This document shows positions 11,656 to 23,852 of a stretch of 64,000 nucleotides of DNA, piece by piece; the first letter of the stretch is position 1, and every line of letters starts with the position of its first letter. Source of the DNA: Aphrophora alni (Eukaryota > Arthropoda > Insecta > Hemiptera > Aphrophoridae). The notes under the pieces were generated by a model, which worked only from the letters and a program-made list of their open reading frames with translations, made no database searches and was not told the origin of the DNA. Made by a program: the position numbers and the translations under genes. The DNA is taken from contig OY740765.1 in the NCBI GenBank assembly GCA_963513935.1, positions 73,322,718-73,386,717 of the forward strand. The letters run 5' to 3'.

Positions 11656-14600
11656 GTTAGTATGGTATAGTTACAATAAAATTCAATATTGGTTTATTTA
11701 GTTAAACTTTAGGCCAACTCTTTTCAGAGAATCCAGTAAGACAAAAGAAGATGATGTCTTGTTGATAGTTTTATAGATTTATTTATAAATAAGGCAATTT
11801 AAAAAAAAGAAAAGTGGTCACATTTTGAATTTAGAAACAATAAGCTGTGAAAGGTAACATTTTTCAGTTTTTAGAGCAGCGAAAAATGGCTGAAATATAT
11901 TTTAACACATTACTACTGTTAGACTGCTCACCCCCCCCCCCCAAGGAAGTAGCTAATGTAATTCACTTGAGTAGTGCAGTTCCCCCAACTCTTACAACAG
12001 TATTTTATTTGATTTACTTTTTTAAATGACTCAAAACTCAAAACAGAAGGTCTTATGAATTATGAAAGGACCTAATTACTCAAATATTCGTGAAGAATTA
12101 AAATGTCCAATCTTGTCGTTTTTTTTTTTTTTTTTTTTTTTCTTTTTTTTCTTGAAGATATTTATTACAGTTTTTTAAATTTATTTAGTTTTATTGTGGT
12201 TTTAACTTTAAATATTTTGACATGTCCAATACCTTATGACTATGGATGAATTATTGTAATTACTAAGTAGAACCTTCCATCCATTTTAAACTTTGTCTGT
12301 CATTAATTGTTGCCTAGTCACAAAATAATTTCACATGAAATAAATTATCAGGATAAAACAACACTGTTTTGTAGTTTTGCCTAAATAATAAGTAATACAA
12401 ATAATCAACTTTGTCACACCTAAGGAAACTATTTAGAATAGCAACCAAAAACTTATTTATAATTTGATTTTAAAATTTTTTAAAAAACAATTTAATGAAA
12501 GTCAGACTAATGTGTTTGACTTTGGAAATAAAAATTTCCAATTTTTATTTAATGTTAAAATCAAGGCTTTAAAATGGATATGAGCAGTCAGTTCTGGGAA
12601 ACCAGGTATGTGTAAACTTGAACCACAGTTTTTAAAATCAAATCTGAACCAAACTTAAATTTATAAAACGGAGCAGAATTGAACTTCCCTTCATAAGTAG
12701 AAACTGAACCGAACTCACTGGAAAATTTTAGAATTTCAATAGGAATTTTTTGACTGTACTGTTTAAGTTTGATTATTTTAACATTTACTACTACTTTAAT
12801 GTTTATGAACCATTCCACTAAACAAAACTGACGTGGTATATATTTTTCATGATATCTGAAAGAAAAATTCCACATTTAATATACCCTTCAAAGTTACTAG
12901 TAAATAGTCTACGTTTAAAATAGGCAAGGCTTTAAAACAAATTTTTGTCAATTATCATTTTTTTGACAGGCAGTAAAATTTAATATGGATTGGACCCAAT
13001 GTTTAGAGAATGGCATGAAAATTAAAATTTCAAATTTAGAATAACCTTTTTGAGCACAGTAGTTTTTACTTTATGCACTTATGAATTTTTGTAGGCATAT
13101 TGAAACTGCCTCCTTGAAACTAACTTTAAAATTTTAAGTGGGAAGTGGGTCTAGGAAAATTACAACACATTTTTCAATATCTGATATTGTTTTTAAGATA
13201 TTGATCACTGACCAAACGTGAAAAAAAATAAAACACTTGAAACATTTCAATTTAATTTTAACAATGGTACATCTCTATACAATTTTAGATACAACTAAGA
13301 AAGTCTTATTGTTTTTGTATATACTTATTGTTGATTTGTATGCATGTGTGTTCTCGAGTTAATGTTTTAACATTTAATGAACTCATTAGAGTGATAATAC
13401 AACCAGTGATGATGGATGATATATATTTGAATCTCCCGTGGTATATATTTCTACTAGTTCATGAGACGGAAAAAGTAAGAAATTTATTACTGATTATTTA
13501 TTTATTGAAATCGGATCTTTGAGCCTTCACATAGGATTTCTTTCATAACCTTTGGCCCTGATCAATAGAAACAGAGCTGGGTTTTCCCCGTAAAATTTAT
13601 CACACTGTATTTAGTTTCCTTATTATTTTAGTTAGATGAAGGTACAAGACAAATTTTTAATCTTACAACATTGAATACTTCTGAAATGAACAAGACGTGA
13701 AAACAAAAATCCTTGATTTTTCACTTTATTTTTCAACTGTTCAAGTGTGTTTCATATGTTTTATCTAATGGTCATTGTGTTGATATTTTGAGAACAAAAG
13801 AAGATTTTTTTAAATGGGTTGTAACATTGGATTTAGTAGCAAAAAGTAATGAAAACAATGCATCACATGATCCTGTTTACGTTTTAGTTTCAAGATGGTA
13901 GCTGAAATTCAAAAGTGATAAAGAAAAAGTTATTGTGTTCAAACAAATAAGCCACATTTTAAATTTTAATTTGAAGCTGTTCTCTAAATTTTGAACGTGT
14001 TCCAGACTTAATTTATATCTCTAAAATTAATATTTAACAAAATTTACAAATTGTCACCATTTCATTTAATAATTTATTTTTAATATATACTAAAAGTAAT
14101 ATTATTGACTATTTAGCAGTGTATTCTTTAATAATGATATTGATTATTTTCCGATATCAACTCCTTGTAAATTTTCACAATACTGCACTAGCACCATACT
14201 GTCACTTAATACTATCTCTTGAATTAAACTCGTTCAAACGACATAACCTTTTTGAGTTGCTGTACTAGTTCTGTGTTATCGAGCATCTGAAGTACATCAA
14301 CATTCTGACATTAGTGAAGTCTTCATTTTAATGATATAGTTTATTCGAACTTTTGACATCATTTGTATATATAAAAACTAATACACAACTGGCAGGTGAA
14401 TGTGATAGGTAATATATTGGCGAACCAAAAAGACTTCTAAATGTAAGTATTAATTAGTGAACACGATAATATCTGAACATATTTGGTACACAACTTATAA
14501 ATAAGGTAACGGACAATCCTACCATCCAAACCAATATAGAAATAAGACGAGTATGACTTTATTAGTACAGATTGAAATAAAAATTTCTCTACGGTAAATA

Positions 14601-15690
14601 AGGCTTAAACTTTTCCGGTTAATTCACTGCAAGGTGTGACTATAATCTACTCCTTTGCCACTAAAACCCATTTTTGTTAGTTGACCACTGTATGATATCG
14701 GTTCAACTTGGTGTTTATTATTTCTTGTGTTGGTCTTGGTTATTTTGACTGTTCAGGTCCAGTTTTAGCCTCGGGTTCCTTTCTTAGGCTACTAGTTTTA
14801 CTTTCCAACATAGTCCTAGGATAGTCCCTTTTCATGTTTCTCATGTTCTAGGTTTTTTTTTACTTGATGGTGCGAGTTGATTCATATATATATATATATA
14901 TTACGATGGTAAATATCCAAATAAACCATTTAAATTCATTATTATCCAATAACTTTATCCAGGTTTCTTTATTAGTTGGATACCTAATGTTCACTTACAT
15001 GTTCTTTTCAATGTAACTTAGTGTCTATTGTCATACTTACATATTTTACACTGTTTCCATATGGCACTATTTGTTGGTTAACGACTACAGGTGTATAATT
15101 GTCTTTTTTTTAATTTTCAAGTATTGATTTTAACTTATTTATCTTATTAATTTGATTGGCAATATATTTTTGTCTTCTACTGCATCTTCAACTATTGCCA
15201 ATATAGTGTTGTTGTGTACAAAAGTATAGGATTGGTAATATTAATTCATAATTTCCCTATCCAAAATTATAGGAACAATAACTAAAAACAATAATTGGAA
15301 TTTACTTTATTCCAGTAAATATTTATATTCATTTCAGTAATATAGTCATCATCATCAGAGGGCTCTACTGTTAAATTAGAACTAACAAGTAAATTTAATT
15401 TAACATCAATGGTGACCTACTAGCCTTCCCATTCTACAGATGTCAGCCTAGCAGGTTGAGGGTACATCGGACCTATTGCATTGACCTGAAGAGAAGCTTT
15501 TGCAATAAATAATACCCGTAATAAATATATTGGCCTAAATAATTTCTTTGGGTTTTGGTATCATAACAATTTTAGTTATTTTTCATTAAGTAAAATATCT
15601 TATTGCGTGAAGCATCAATAAGATACATTAATTTCATAATGGATTTTTTTTTGTAATTCTTTTGATGATTTTCTGGTGATTGTTTCTTCG
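11656..15690 (+). other. Intron b-c, unannotated part with simple repeats
   Basis: Four kilobases of AT-rich sequence. It has a C run near 11931, a T run at about 12120-12150 and a (TA)n tract near 14885-14901. Several short open frames (12588-12875 -, 13328-13522 +, 13713-13901 +) have no recognisable motifs or splice context and are not called. Confidence 0.4.
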
Positions 15691-16282
15691 AGTTAAGATT
15701 AATTTTGATTTCATTGGGTACTTTTATTACCACGTTTTTATTAGTTAGGTTTCAGTCATATCTGTCTGTCTGTCTGTCTGGATGGAATTTTGCAATCGAG
15801 TTTAAACTAACTTCCCGATAAGCTAGAGACCTGAAATTTTGAACATAGGTCAGAATTGGATGACAATACAATATTCAGTTGGTTTCTTGTCTCTACGTTT
15901 GTTTAAACAATAGTTAAAACACCTTGCAATGAAGATGCCATGACGGAGATGGGAAGAATGTGTCAAATACGACCTTCACCACCATAAGTTTGTGATACAT
16001 TTACAATTTGTAATGGAGAAGGATCTGACATTGTATTGTTTTATTCATGTACATGAAAAAAATAAAATACATTTTGTTTACTTCTTTAGTTTGATTTTCT
16101 GAGTTACAAGACGAATAGAACTATTATAGGCAATAAGAAGTAATATTTTCAATTTCAGACATTTGCAGCTAAACAGGATGTGAAATGCATTGGGAATTTC
16201 CTATGTATGTCTCTGTCAGAGTCAATATATACAAAACCGATTGAAATCTTTCACCCGGACATAAGACTAAAAAACAGAAAAT
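15690..16282. repeat. Unclassified repeat-like segment with TCTG microsatellite
   Basis: Contains (TCTG)n at about 15763-15780 followed by GATGGAATTTTGCAATCGAG and CTTCCCGATAAGCTAGAGAC. This non-random, GC-richer block lies directly left of the 16283-16712 palindrome and may belong to the same element. No protein is encoded. Confidence 0.35.
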
Positions 16283-16712
16283 AATAAATCAAATTAAAAA
16301 AAGTTTTTAACATACCACATTTTTAAAACGGGCTAAAAAGTATAAAATAAGTTTTCATGACCCCTCTACAATTTTGAGGGATTGTTAGTGGCTATGGATA
16401 TATTTGGAATACTTGGAGAGAAAAACGTGGGGCGCAGCCAGTAAATAATACAAGTAGACAATCCGGATGAATTCACAGCTAATTTCAGTGAATCGGAAAT
16501 GAGATTTACTGTAATTTAATTTATTTACTCCTCCTTAACTATCATAGATTGCCTGCGCCCCACGGTTTTCTCTCCAAGTATTCCAAATATATCCGTAGCC
16601 ACTAACAATCCTCCCTCGAAATTGTAGAAGGGTTATGAAAAATGATTTTACACTTTTTAGTCTGTTTTAAAAACGTGGTATGTTAAAAACTTTTTTTTAT
16701 TTGATTTATTTG
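16283..16712. repeat. Long inverted repeat (palindrome) with GGGGCGCAG arms
   Basis: Left arm 16283-16438 and right arm 16554-16712 are reverse complements over about 155 bp with scattered mismatches, around a ~115-bp spacer. The inner ends are GTGGGGCGCAGCC and TGCGCCCCAC; a shared core is AATACTTGGAGAGAAAA. It would fold into a strong hairpin. It is either a foldback element or a pair of opposed copies of one repeat. Confidence 0.75.
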
Positions 16713-18010
16713 AACTAGTTTTATTTGTGTGTTTTTTTGTGGTTTACTTCTTATTTTTGAAACGTTCTATGTAATCACTGTTATTTCTTGCCCACCTATC
16801 TTCTTTTTCAACAGTAGTGATTAATTTATGTGGTCTTTTAAAAAGTCTGTGATAGTTTTCCACAATGAATAATGAGTATTTTATCATAGGGTAGTTTTGT
16901 TATTTAGCACTAAAGTTTTAATATATCATATTTAATATAAAGGTTTATTTCAGATAATATCCATTTGAATTTTCTGCATAATCGGTTTAATAGTGCTTTT
17001 ACTCTGCTGTTTATTGTGTTTCCTTTGGACTTCAATTTGAACTGAAGCAGTTTATGTTTACACTAGGGGCAATTTTGAAGGAAACAAAAAACAACGTTTT
17101 ATAATTTAGGCGTCCATTTTGTGGTTGAACGCCATTTTACAAGCATGTGAATCCAACTTTTATTCTACAACTACTACTATATTAATTAAATTTATTTTAA
17201 AAGGTGATTACTATTATGTGAAAAGAGACAAGGTTCAGTCTCTGATCTGTATTTACAGGTTGATTTTATGTGACACGGGACAGTGGTTTACACACAATGA
17301 AGTTAACCAGTCATGATTTGTTAATGGAAACCTTTCTTTTTATTCCCCATATATTTATAAGTTACAAACATTATGAATTATTGTTTTTTACAATTGAAAT
17401 TACTCTATCTATCAACAGAAATTTATAACAATCTAACATATTGACCAAATTGTGTAAATGTAAGTTCCTCAATTATTGTTCGTTTTGAAAAGTTTTAATT
17501 ATGATTACTCATTTATTTTTAAATATGAATACTTGTACATCCTTACTCACGTGATACATTTTTGTAAATCACATTTATTACACAAAGTATTGCTTTATTC
17601 GTCACTTCACAACACCTTTTTTACTATGCAACAACCACTTAAAACGCTCCATTCTTGACGCAGTACTCGAGTCTTACTTCTCTGACTCCTCTTATTAGAC
17701 TGTGGTGAAGCCAAGCTTTTGTCCTTCTTGCTGAGCAGGTAATGCCAACTCCAAATGCATCTTGGGATATATGTCACGTGATGATTCAGTCCTAGAGGGT
17801 TTCACATATTCAACCAACACGCACACATTTTGACTTTAAATCTTATTCACAGTATTCATATTCATTGTCTTTTTGAGTAATCTCTAATTCTAATTAATAG
17901 TTTCTTAATTAAATACATAATCAATATCCTTATATTTATATTTATTTTTATTATTTATATTTTTTATTGGTTGGAGGATGTCCCATGCTTACAACTTCAC
18001 ATATCTTTAA
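16713..18010 (+). other. Intron b-c, unannotated part
   Basis: AT-rich. Short open frames at 17119-17316 and 17476-17658 show no recognisable motif. Nothing else supported. Confidence 0.4.
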
Positions 18011-18163
18011 CCCATTGGCCTACCAGTTCTCCAGGCACTGCACTGCACAGGAAATCCTATTAATTTTGGCCAAAGTGTAGACTTTTACTTTAAATTCTAT
18101 AAACATTGGTATAGTCATGTGATTGTTATGAAACTTTGGGGTTTTGTACCAAACATATTAAAG

Positions 18164-18208
<45 letters not shown>

Positions 18209-19064
18209 AAATTTTTGTTAAATTAATAAAAAAATACATTTTGCAACAACAACAAAATTTGTTTTTACTATATTTTAATACTTATCAGACAAAAACTAGT
18301 TTATTTGGTATAAAATAGTTTTATAATATAATATGAAAACATGTACATTGCATCAGACCTATTATTGGTCTAACAAATAGTTAGGCCTACAATGAAATAC
18401 AAAGTTTCCATGGAAATAAAGTAGGCCTACCTGGATTTATATGTCCTCAAATTGTTATGAAATAATTATTTTATTAGTTTCAAAATAATATTTATTATTT
18501 ATTTAGGGCCTAATTGTTCAATAATCAAATAAAACAATAATTATAATCTGATGTAATAAAAATTTTGGTTACAATAAAACAAACAGTATTGACTAACATT
18601 TTGACACAACGTTAGGGTCAATATCATTGCCGTCAGACTCACTTTCACTTGATTTACGCACATAATCTTCTTCAACGTAATTTACATCATAATTACCATT
18701 GACACTTTCACTGTCACTCAAAATAAAGCCATTTTCGTCAATACATCTATTTATTTCACTGCTTTATAACCTCTAGCGCTCCATGTTTACTAGTCCACTA
18801 CTGTTTATTTACTCGCGTCGTCATTTGTCAAGCAATCAGTCAGTTATTTACTATCATATTTCCAAATGCAGTATAGCCAACCCCAAAAGTTATATTATTT
18901 TATTCCTTATATTCCATAGAACACGGAAAAATCACTCTTGACTGCATACAGCTGGTATCTAGCGTTAAATCGGTGAATTACTTGGTGGCGAGCTGGTCTC
19001 GTCAAAGTATTTTACGGGTTATAGCGCTAGCGGCGAGAAGGTCTCGTCAAAGTAGGCCAATGGG
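18011..19064 (-). mobile_element. piggyBac-like internal-deletion element (1054 bp)
   Basis: Bounded by TTAA (18007-18010 and 19065-19068) with a perfect 13-bp terminal inverted repeat, CCCATTGGCCTAC on the left and its complement on the right. On the - strand at about 18760-18615 there is an acidic coding stretch (RCIDENGFILSDSESVNG ... VEEDYVRKSSESESDG) typical of the N terminus of piggyBac transposases. The catalytic domain is absent. A (TA)n tract lies at 18168-18205. Non-autonomous. Confidence 0.8.
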
Positions 19065-19068
19065 TTAA

Positions 19069-19487
19069 TGGGCCCATGTTATCAGTATAATGGAAAAGAG
19101 CAAAGTAGTCACTTTACATACATTTTCAGCTCTCGTTTGGTTGCTTCTACAAAATTGATCATAAATATAAAATTCCAAACATCCAATTTTTTGTAAACCT
19201 GCGAATAATTTTAACATTTAGAGGAAACTTTTTTCAAATTAGAAAAAAAGTCATCTTTTAGTTGTTGTGGGTATAAAAAAAAACTGTTTTTATATAAACC
19301 AATTATGTTTATATCCATTTAAAATGTTGTGCATTCCAGTTGTCAGATGTATTTTGTTAATTGTTTTAACAAGACAGTATTAAAAATGGGAAATTAAAAC
19401 AGGTAATTTTCATCAATATAATATTTTCCAAATGTTATTCATGTGTTTCATAATTTGAGTTTTTTTTTATATATATATTTTTTTTAG
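19069..19487 (+). other. Intron b-c, last part before exon c
   Basis: AT-rich, ends in a long T/A tract (about 19461-19485) that forms the polypyrimidine tract and acceptor of exon c. No other feature seen. Confidence 0.45.
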
Positions 19488-19677
19488 GATGAAGAAATCT
19501 TACAACGTAGTTTAAAAGAATTTGTAAAAAAATCTCCGTCACTTGCCAAAGAAATGGGAATAGTGAAAAACCGTCGGAGGCCTAGGATAGATTCTGGGTC
19601 AGAAAGTGATGGAGTACCTCGAAAAACAAAATATTTTAAAGCTAGAGACAAAGCTAGAGAATTGCAAAGACAAAAAG
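19488..19677 (+). CDS. Nipped-B: Nipped-B/NIPBL homologue, internal exon c
   Basis: A long pyrimidine tract and TTTAG (19486-19487) precede it; the donor is AAAAAG|GTATTT at 19678. It starts on a codon boundary, as exon b requires, and leaves 1 base over. It encodes 63 residues that are strongly charged: an acidic start (DEEILQRSLKEFVKK), a basic stretch (KNRRRPRIDSGSESDG) and a Lys/Arg-rich end (KARDKARELQRQK). Basic and serine-rich low-complexity sequence of this kind is typical of the region before the conserved part of NIPBL. Clear of repeats. Confidence 0.8.
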
Positions 19678-20010
19678 GTATTTATATTTATAGAAATTTA
19701 TTTTAAAATGAAATTTATATTAACTTACATTTTGTTCTTTTATTTTTATTCTTATATTTGTTTGCTTGTATTCCCTATTATTGGATAATAGGGTTTCCTT
19801 TTCCTGTTGTTGATAGTTTATGCCCTTTATTTTGATGTTGGCAGTTTTGGACGTTTTAAGATTTGCAAAACATTTCAAAAGAGTGTCAGTAGTTTTGTTT
19901 TTGTATAAAATACTTATAAAATAAAATAAAATATGCCTTTATATGGTGAACTATTTTCTCAAGACTGATCCATCGGTTCAGTCCAGTGCATCTTAGTACT
20001 AACGCAAATA

Positions 20011-21459
20011 ATATACTAAACTAAGAGAGAATAATACGGTTGTGGGAAAACTCTTCTTATTGCCATTTATACTCTTACATTAACTCACATTTTAATTTAT
20101 TTAAATGCGCACACACACACACACTGCCGCGAATGTGCCCCTACGATTGGCGTCACCTGCCGCGAATGTGCCCCTACGATTGGCGTCACCTGCCGCGAAC
20201 CCTTCTTCACGCGATTCGAACCTCACTTTGGAACGTCCCTCGTCAGGTGTTCTTGTCTCTATACAATCGCGGACAAAACCAAGTTGCTCACTTTTACCCT
20301 TTTATCAATCAAAGCTATTGCAAACCTTGGCTTTTGCAAGTATGAGTCTGTGCTCATTAACTTACAATTTTTTAATTATACGAAAATTCCCTGAATTTTA
20401 TTTTATCGCTCACTGAATTTACTACTTTCCTTTTCACACTCTCTTTCTCTGGGGAAGTGCCTTTTGGAAGAAATCGGCTCCTGAATTCTGATAATTCCCA
20501 ATCATTTATATTTCTTATATTTTACCAGAGCACATTTATAATTATGAAATTTTTAATCTTTAGTTATTTAAAGAAAAAATGTTAAAAAACCAGAATGGTG
20601 AATGAAAAGAATTACACTTGAGAATAAAATTTTATGTCTTATTGATCATCAAACACATTAAAACAGTTTTAAATTTTATAGAACAACAAACAACAAAATA
20701 TAACACAATTAATCTGACATAAATTCCTTATTTACTAATACAAATTGAAAAAAGCTAGACTATTCCAGTTAGGACTACAAATATTTTTTCCTGGACTGAA
20801 ATAGTCGTATTTAAGTTTGAACCTTATTTTAAACCAAAGCAGAGTGAATTGAATTTAAAGAAGTTAAAATTTCCAGTTTTACAAATGAGTACAAACACCT
20901 GTTCAAGGCTAACTAGTTCTCACACCTCATTTTAACTAAGCTTAACACTAGTGATTGTGATAACACCTTACTATCTAAATACATTTTAGACATTTTGTTT
21001 GTTTTTCTGATATATATTTAAATTTTGTATAAAATAGTTTACCTTAATCTCACATGAATTTGTATTAGTATTATTTACGGTACCAGAAGTTTTTTATTTT
21101 ATTTGACACTGTGTGGTATGTATAAAAATCTCTGAGTATAGCATATGATAATGTAGTATTTTAAATTAAACAAAGTAGACCTTTGGAAGATAAGATATCT
21201 GTTGACAGGAAATGTACTAGCTTCATTCATTCCGTTGTCTTCAACATGTCTTAATTATAACAAAACAATATCTATTTTTAACTTGGGGATCGCGGGGGCA
21301 TTTCTTGTATTCAACGTTAAAAATTTATTATTTCATAATATTACTTTCATTATACTGTTTATATGTGCGAAAAATTAAAATGTGAGTAAATGTAAGTGTA
21401 TAAATGGCAATAAGAAGAATATTCTCACAACTGTATTATTCTCTCTTAGTTTAGTATAT
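20011..21459. mobile_element. Unclassified element with ~87-bp terminal inverted repeats
   Basis: Left arm 20011-20097 and right arm 21373-21459 are reverse complements with about 10% mismatch; both share ACTAAACTAAGAGAGAATAA and TTCTTATTGCCATTTATAC. Total about 1.45 kb. No transposase is encoded. I could not settle a target-site duplication. Inside are a (CA)n run (20110-20123) and a GC-rich 33-bp tandem repeat. Superfamily unknown. Confidence 0.65.
20124..20199. repeat. 33-bp GC-rich tandem repeat
   Basis: Two full units (20124-20156, 20157-20189) that start CTGCCGCGAATGTGCCCC, followed by the first 10 bases of a third. The overlapping open frames of about 100 residues here (20040-20345, 20105-20416) are repeat-driven and not called as genes. 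Confidence 0.85.
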
Positions 21460-21567
21460 ACTAAAATATTAAGTATAATATATAGTTTAGATAATATTAT
21501 CTGTGTTGGTATTAAATAAGATCCATTGGATTGTTGACGCTCTTCTAATCTTTCTTGTCATTTCTTT

Positions 21568-21612
21568 CCCCTCCTCCAAAAATACCTGACCCCTCCTCCA
21601 AAAATACCTGAC
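21568..21612. repeat. 22-bp tandem duplication
   Basis: The unit CCCCTCCTCCAAAAATACCT plus GA occurs twice in a row. No other feature in 21460-21760. Confidence 0.7.
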
Positions 21613-21762
21613 TGCATTTCTTTCAAACATCTATCTTTATCTATATGATCGAAGCAATCTTAAAATAGAGAATAGTATTGTAAGATGAAAATAGAGAGCT
21701 TATCCTTAAAATAAATATTTTTTCTATGAGGTATAACTAGACAATAGATGCTTTTTAACACC

Positions 21763-21913
21763 AAACCAAAATGTCCCCATTTTAATAGTTTTATTTAGGG
21801 AAGCCAAATAAATAAAATCCGATTTAAAATTTTTCTTTCGGTTATAATTTTGAAATAGGATTTTCTTTATTTGGTTTTTTAAATAAAACTATTAAAATGG
21901 GATATTTTGGTTT
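21763..21913. repeat. Small hairpin / foldback element
   Basis: Two arms of about 60 bp (21763-21827 and 21855-21913) are imperfect reverse complements; they share ATTTTAATAGTTTTATTTA and its complement, with CCAAAC/GTTTGG-like outer ends. The loop is ~27 bp. It could be a short MITE. Confidence 0.6.
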
Positions 21914-21919
21914 CCGTAT

Positions 21920-23157
21920 ATCTTCAGTTATGTGTGTTGACATTAAGTCATCACATTTAATGCGGGACAAGTGGTGGCACCACTAAGGCAATTAATTTCC
22001 TCTCTTCTGGTAATTTCCTCTGATGTACACAAGTTAATAAAAACTCACGAGAAGGGTGACTAAAGATAAATATCATATCTTATCGTTTCATATCCAATAT
22101 CAATTTGACTGTTTGTCTATATCATCAGTTCACTTTATAGCCAGCTTTCATTGCTGTATTATTCTATCAGTTTAGGCCTTGTTTTAAAACCTAGCCAGGC
22201 TTGTAAAAGCTAGATCTGCTTAGAAAATAATGTTGAGTTTGTAAAATTGAGCCAGGCTCATAAAATCAAGTCGTGCTCGAAAATTCGTGCCAAGCTCGAA
22301 AAATCGAGGGCATGTTTTTACAAATTTGATTTAAAAATTTTAGGGCTAATGTTTGAAACTCGAGCTGAGCCCTCGGTTCGGCTCAAAATGTCAAGGGCTC
22401 ACACATCCTGATAAATGTGACACACATGCATGGGCGTCCACAGTTGAATTAATTTGACACTATATAATAAACTATAACATTTATTATTCTTACCTTAATC
22501 CTGATTCTACAAAAGAAACACTGAAATGATTTAATGAGAACTAATGTCAATTACGTAATTGGTAATCACTGATTTAAAAAAATAATCATAATCGGTAAGC
22601 CCTGAATTGTCTCATCCCTAATTTTTAGGATGAAAGAATTGTTTCTGCATATAAATTGTGTAGATATTTTTAATTATACATTGCACTAGTAAATTTTTAT
22701 TGAAATTATTTTTTAAGTGCAGTGAATAAAGCTTATATTATTCCCAGTTTGTGGACGTTGTGATGGACTTAACATTTTTGTCCAAAACTTGGTATTATTT
22801 TTATTTATTTATTTTATTCATCTTTCAATCCAGACATTTTTAAAAACAGCATTTCTTTTTCAAAAATTGTACAATTTTTTACATTTGGCATTTAAGAGTT
22901 TTTGTTATTCAGTTTCTTGTAGTCTGGTTGTTCACTACATATAGCCCAACTTTTATATAATTGTAATTTTTTTATTCATTTTAAAATTTAATCTTGGGGA
23001 GTGTACCAACACATTTTTTTTTTCAGTTTGTTTGCTATTAATGAAGATATCGAGCTGTCTTTCAGAGTTGCATTGGGGGTGGGGATAGAGTGTAATAAGA
23101 TATATATGAATGTCTTGTTTTATATATTGTATAACCATGTTATATATTTTGCTATAG
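21920..23157 (+). other. Intron c-d, unannotated part
   Basis: AT-rich. Near 22190-22390 there is a diffuse family of short imperfect repeats around GCTCGAAAA and GCCAGGCT. Nothing coding before exon d. Confidence 0.35.
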
Positions 23158-23319
23158 AAAAAGATCAAAAGAAGAAGTTAGAAAAGGACAAGGAAAAAGA
23201 TACTATAGTGGATGGTATAAATTCAGCTATTGGTGATAGACTACGAAGAAAGAGAAAGATGGTGAAGTGTATAGACTCACCAGAAGAAGAAGATGGAGGA
23301 ACATGTCCTTCACCAGAAG
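23158..23319 (+). CDS. Nipped-B: Nipped-B/NIPBL homologue, internal exon d (basic, NLS-like)
   Basis: Acceptor GCTATAG ends at 23157; donor GAAG|GTAAAA at 23320. The two opening bases complete the codon left by exon c, and 1 base is left over at the end. It encodes about 54 residues: a Lys-rich helix (EKDQKKKLEKDKEKD), then GDRLRRKRKMVKC, a good nuclear-localisation-type basic cluster, and an acidic SPEEEDGG tail. This is consistent with a nuclear chromatin protein. An earlier in-frame ATG inside the intron (from 23001) is a chance extension of the open frame, not the start. Confidence 0.8.
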
Positions 23320-23674
23320 GTAAAACCAACAAATATAGTTTTAGCAAGTTTTTCACTGTTTACCCTAGAACTGGCGCATATTAAAAGTTCTTTTTTATTT
23401 AAAAATTCATAAAAAATAGTAATATTGTACTAAAACCCAACTTATAAGACATCTTTTTTCTTAGAAAACATCTGAATTTATCTGTGTAATTAAAATAATT
23501 GTTTATGTAACGGTTTTGGAGTAAGTATGTTTGGAATCAAAAATGAAGTTAACATTCTACAGAACAACCTATATAAACCAAAATACATTTTTAAGCACAT
23601 TTTTTCAAGATATACAAAAATTTTGTAATGTACTTGTGAATAAATGATGATGAAAAACAAGTATAAAGTTTTCA

Positions 23675-23679
<5 letters not shown>

Positions 23680-23736
<57 letters not shown>
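23680..23736. repeat. Poly-T run of 57 bases
   Basis: Uninterrupted T run inside the reversed E-family copy. It could be A-tract expansion or a retroposed poly-A on the - strand; no SINE or LINE body is recognised next to it. Length in the real genome may differ because of sequencing slippage. Confidence 0.9.
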
Positions 23737-23741
<5 letters not shown>

Positions 23742-23852
23742 ATGATCTAAAAAGTTAGCCCTAATTTGAAAAATCACCAATAATAGTGGTATTATGCAAA
23801 ACTCAACTTATGAGACATCATTTTTTTCAGAAAGGTACATAAAATTTACTTA

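Noticed and set aside
20124..20199. Possible CRISPR-like array
   Set aside because: Only two full units directly abutting with no spacers, in a eukaryotic intron; a plain tandem repeat.
20040..20416. Two overlapping ~100-codon frames
   Set aside because: They are produced by the 33-bp tandem repeat and the CA run in two frames; no protein family resembles them.
23001..23157. ATG-initiated upstream extension of exon d
   Set aside because: A good acceptor (GCTATAG) and the required phase place the exon start at 23158; the open sequence before it is intronic.
23490..23780. 96-codon frame with a poly-Lys run
   Set aside because: It reads through the 57-base T run on the opposite strand; an artefact of low complexity.
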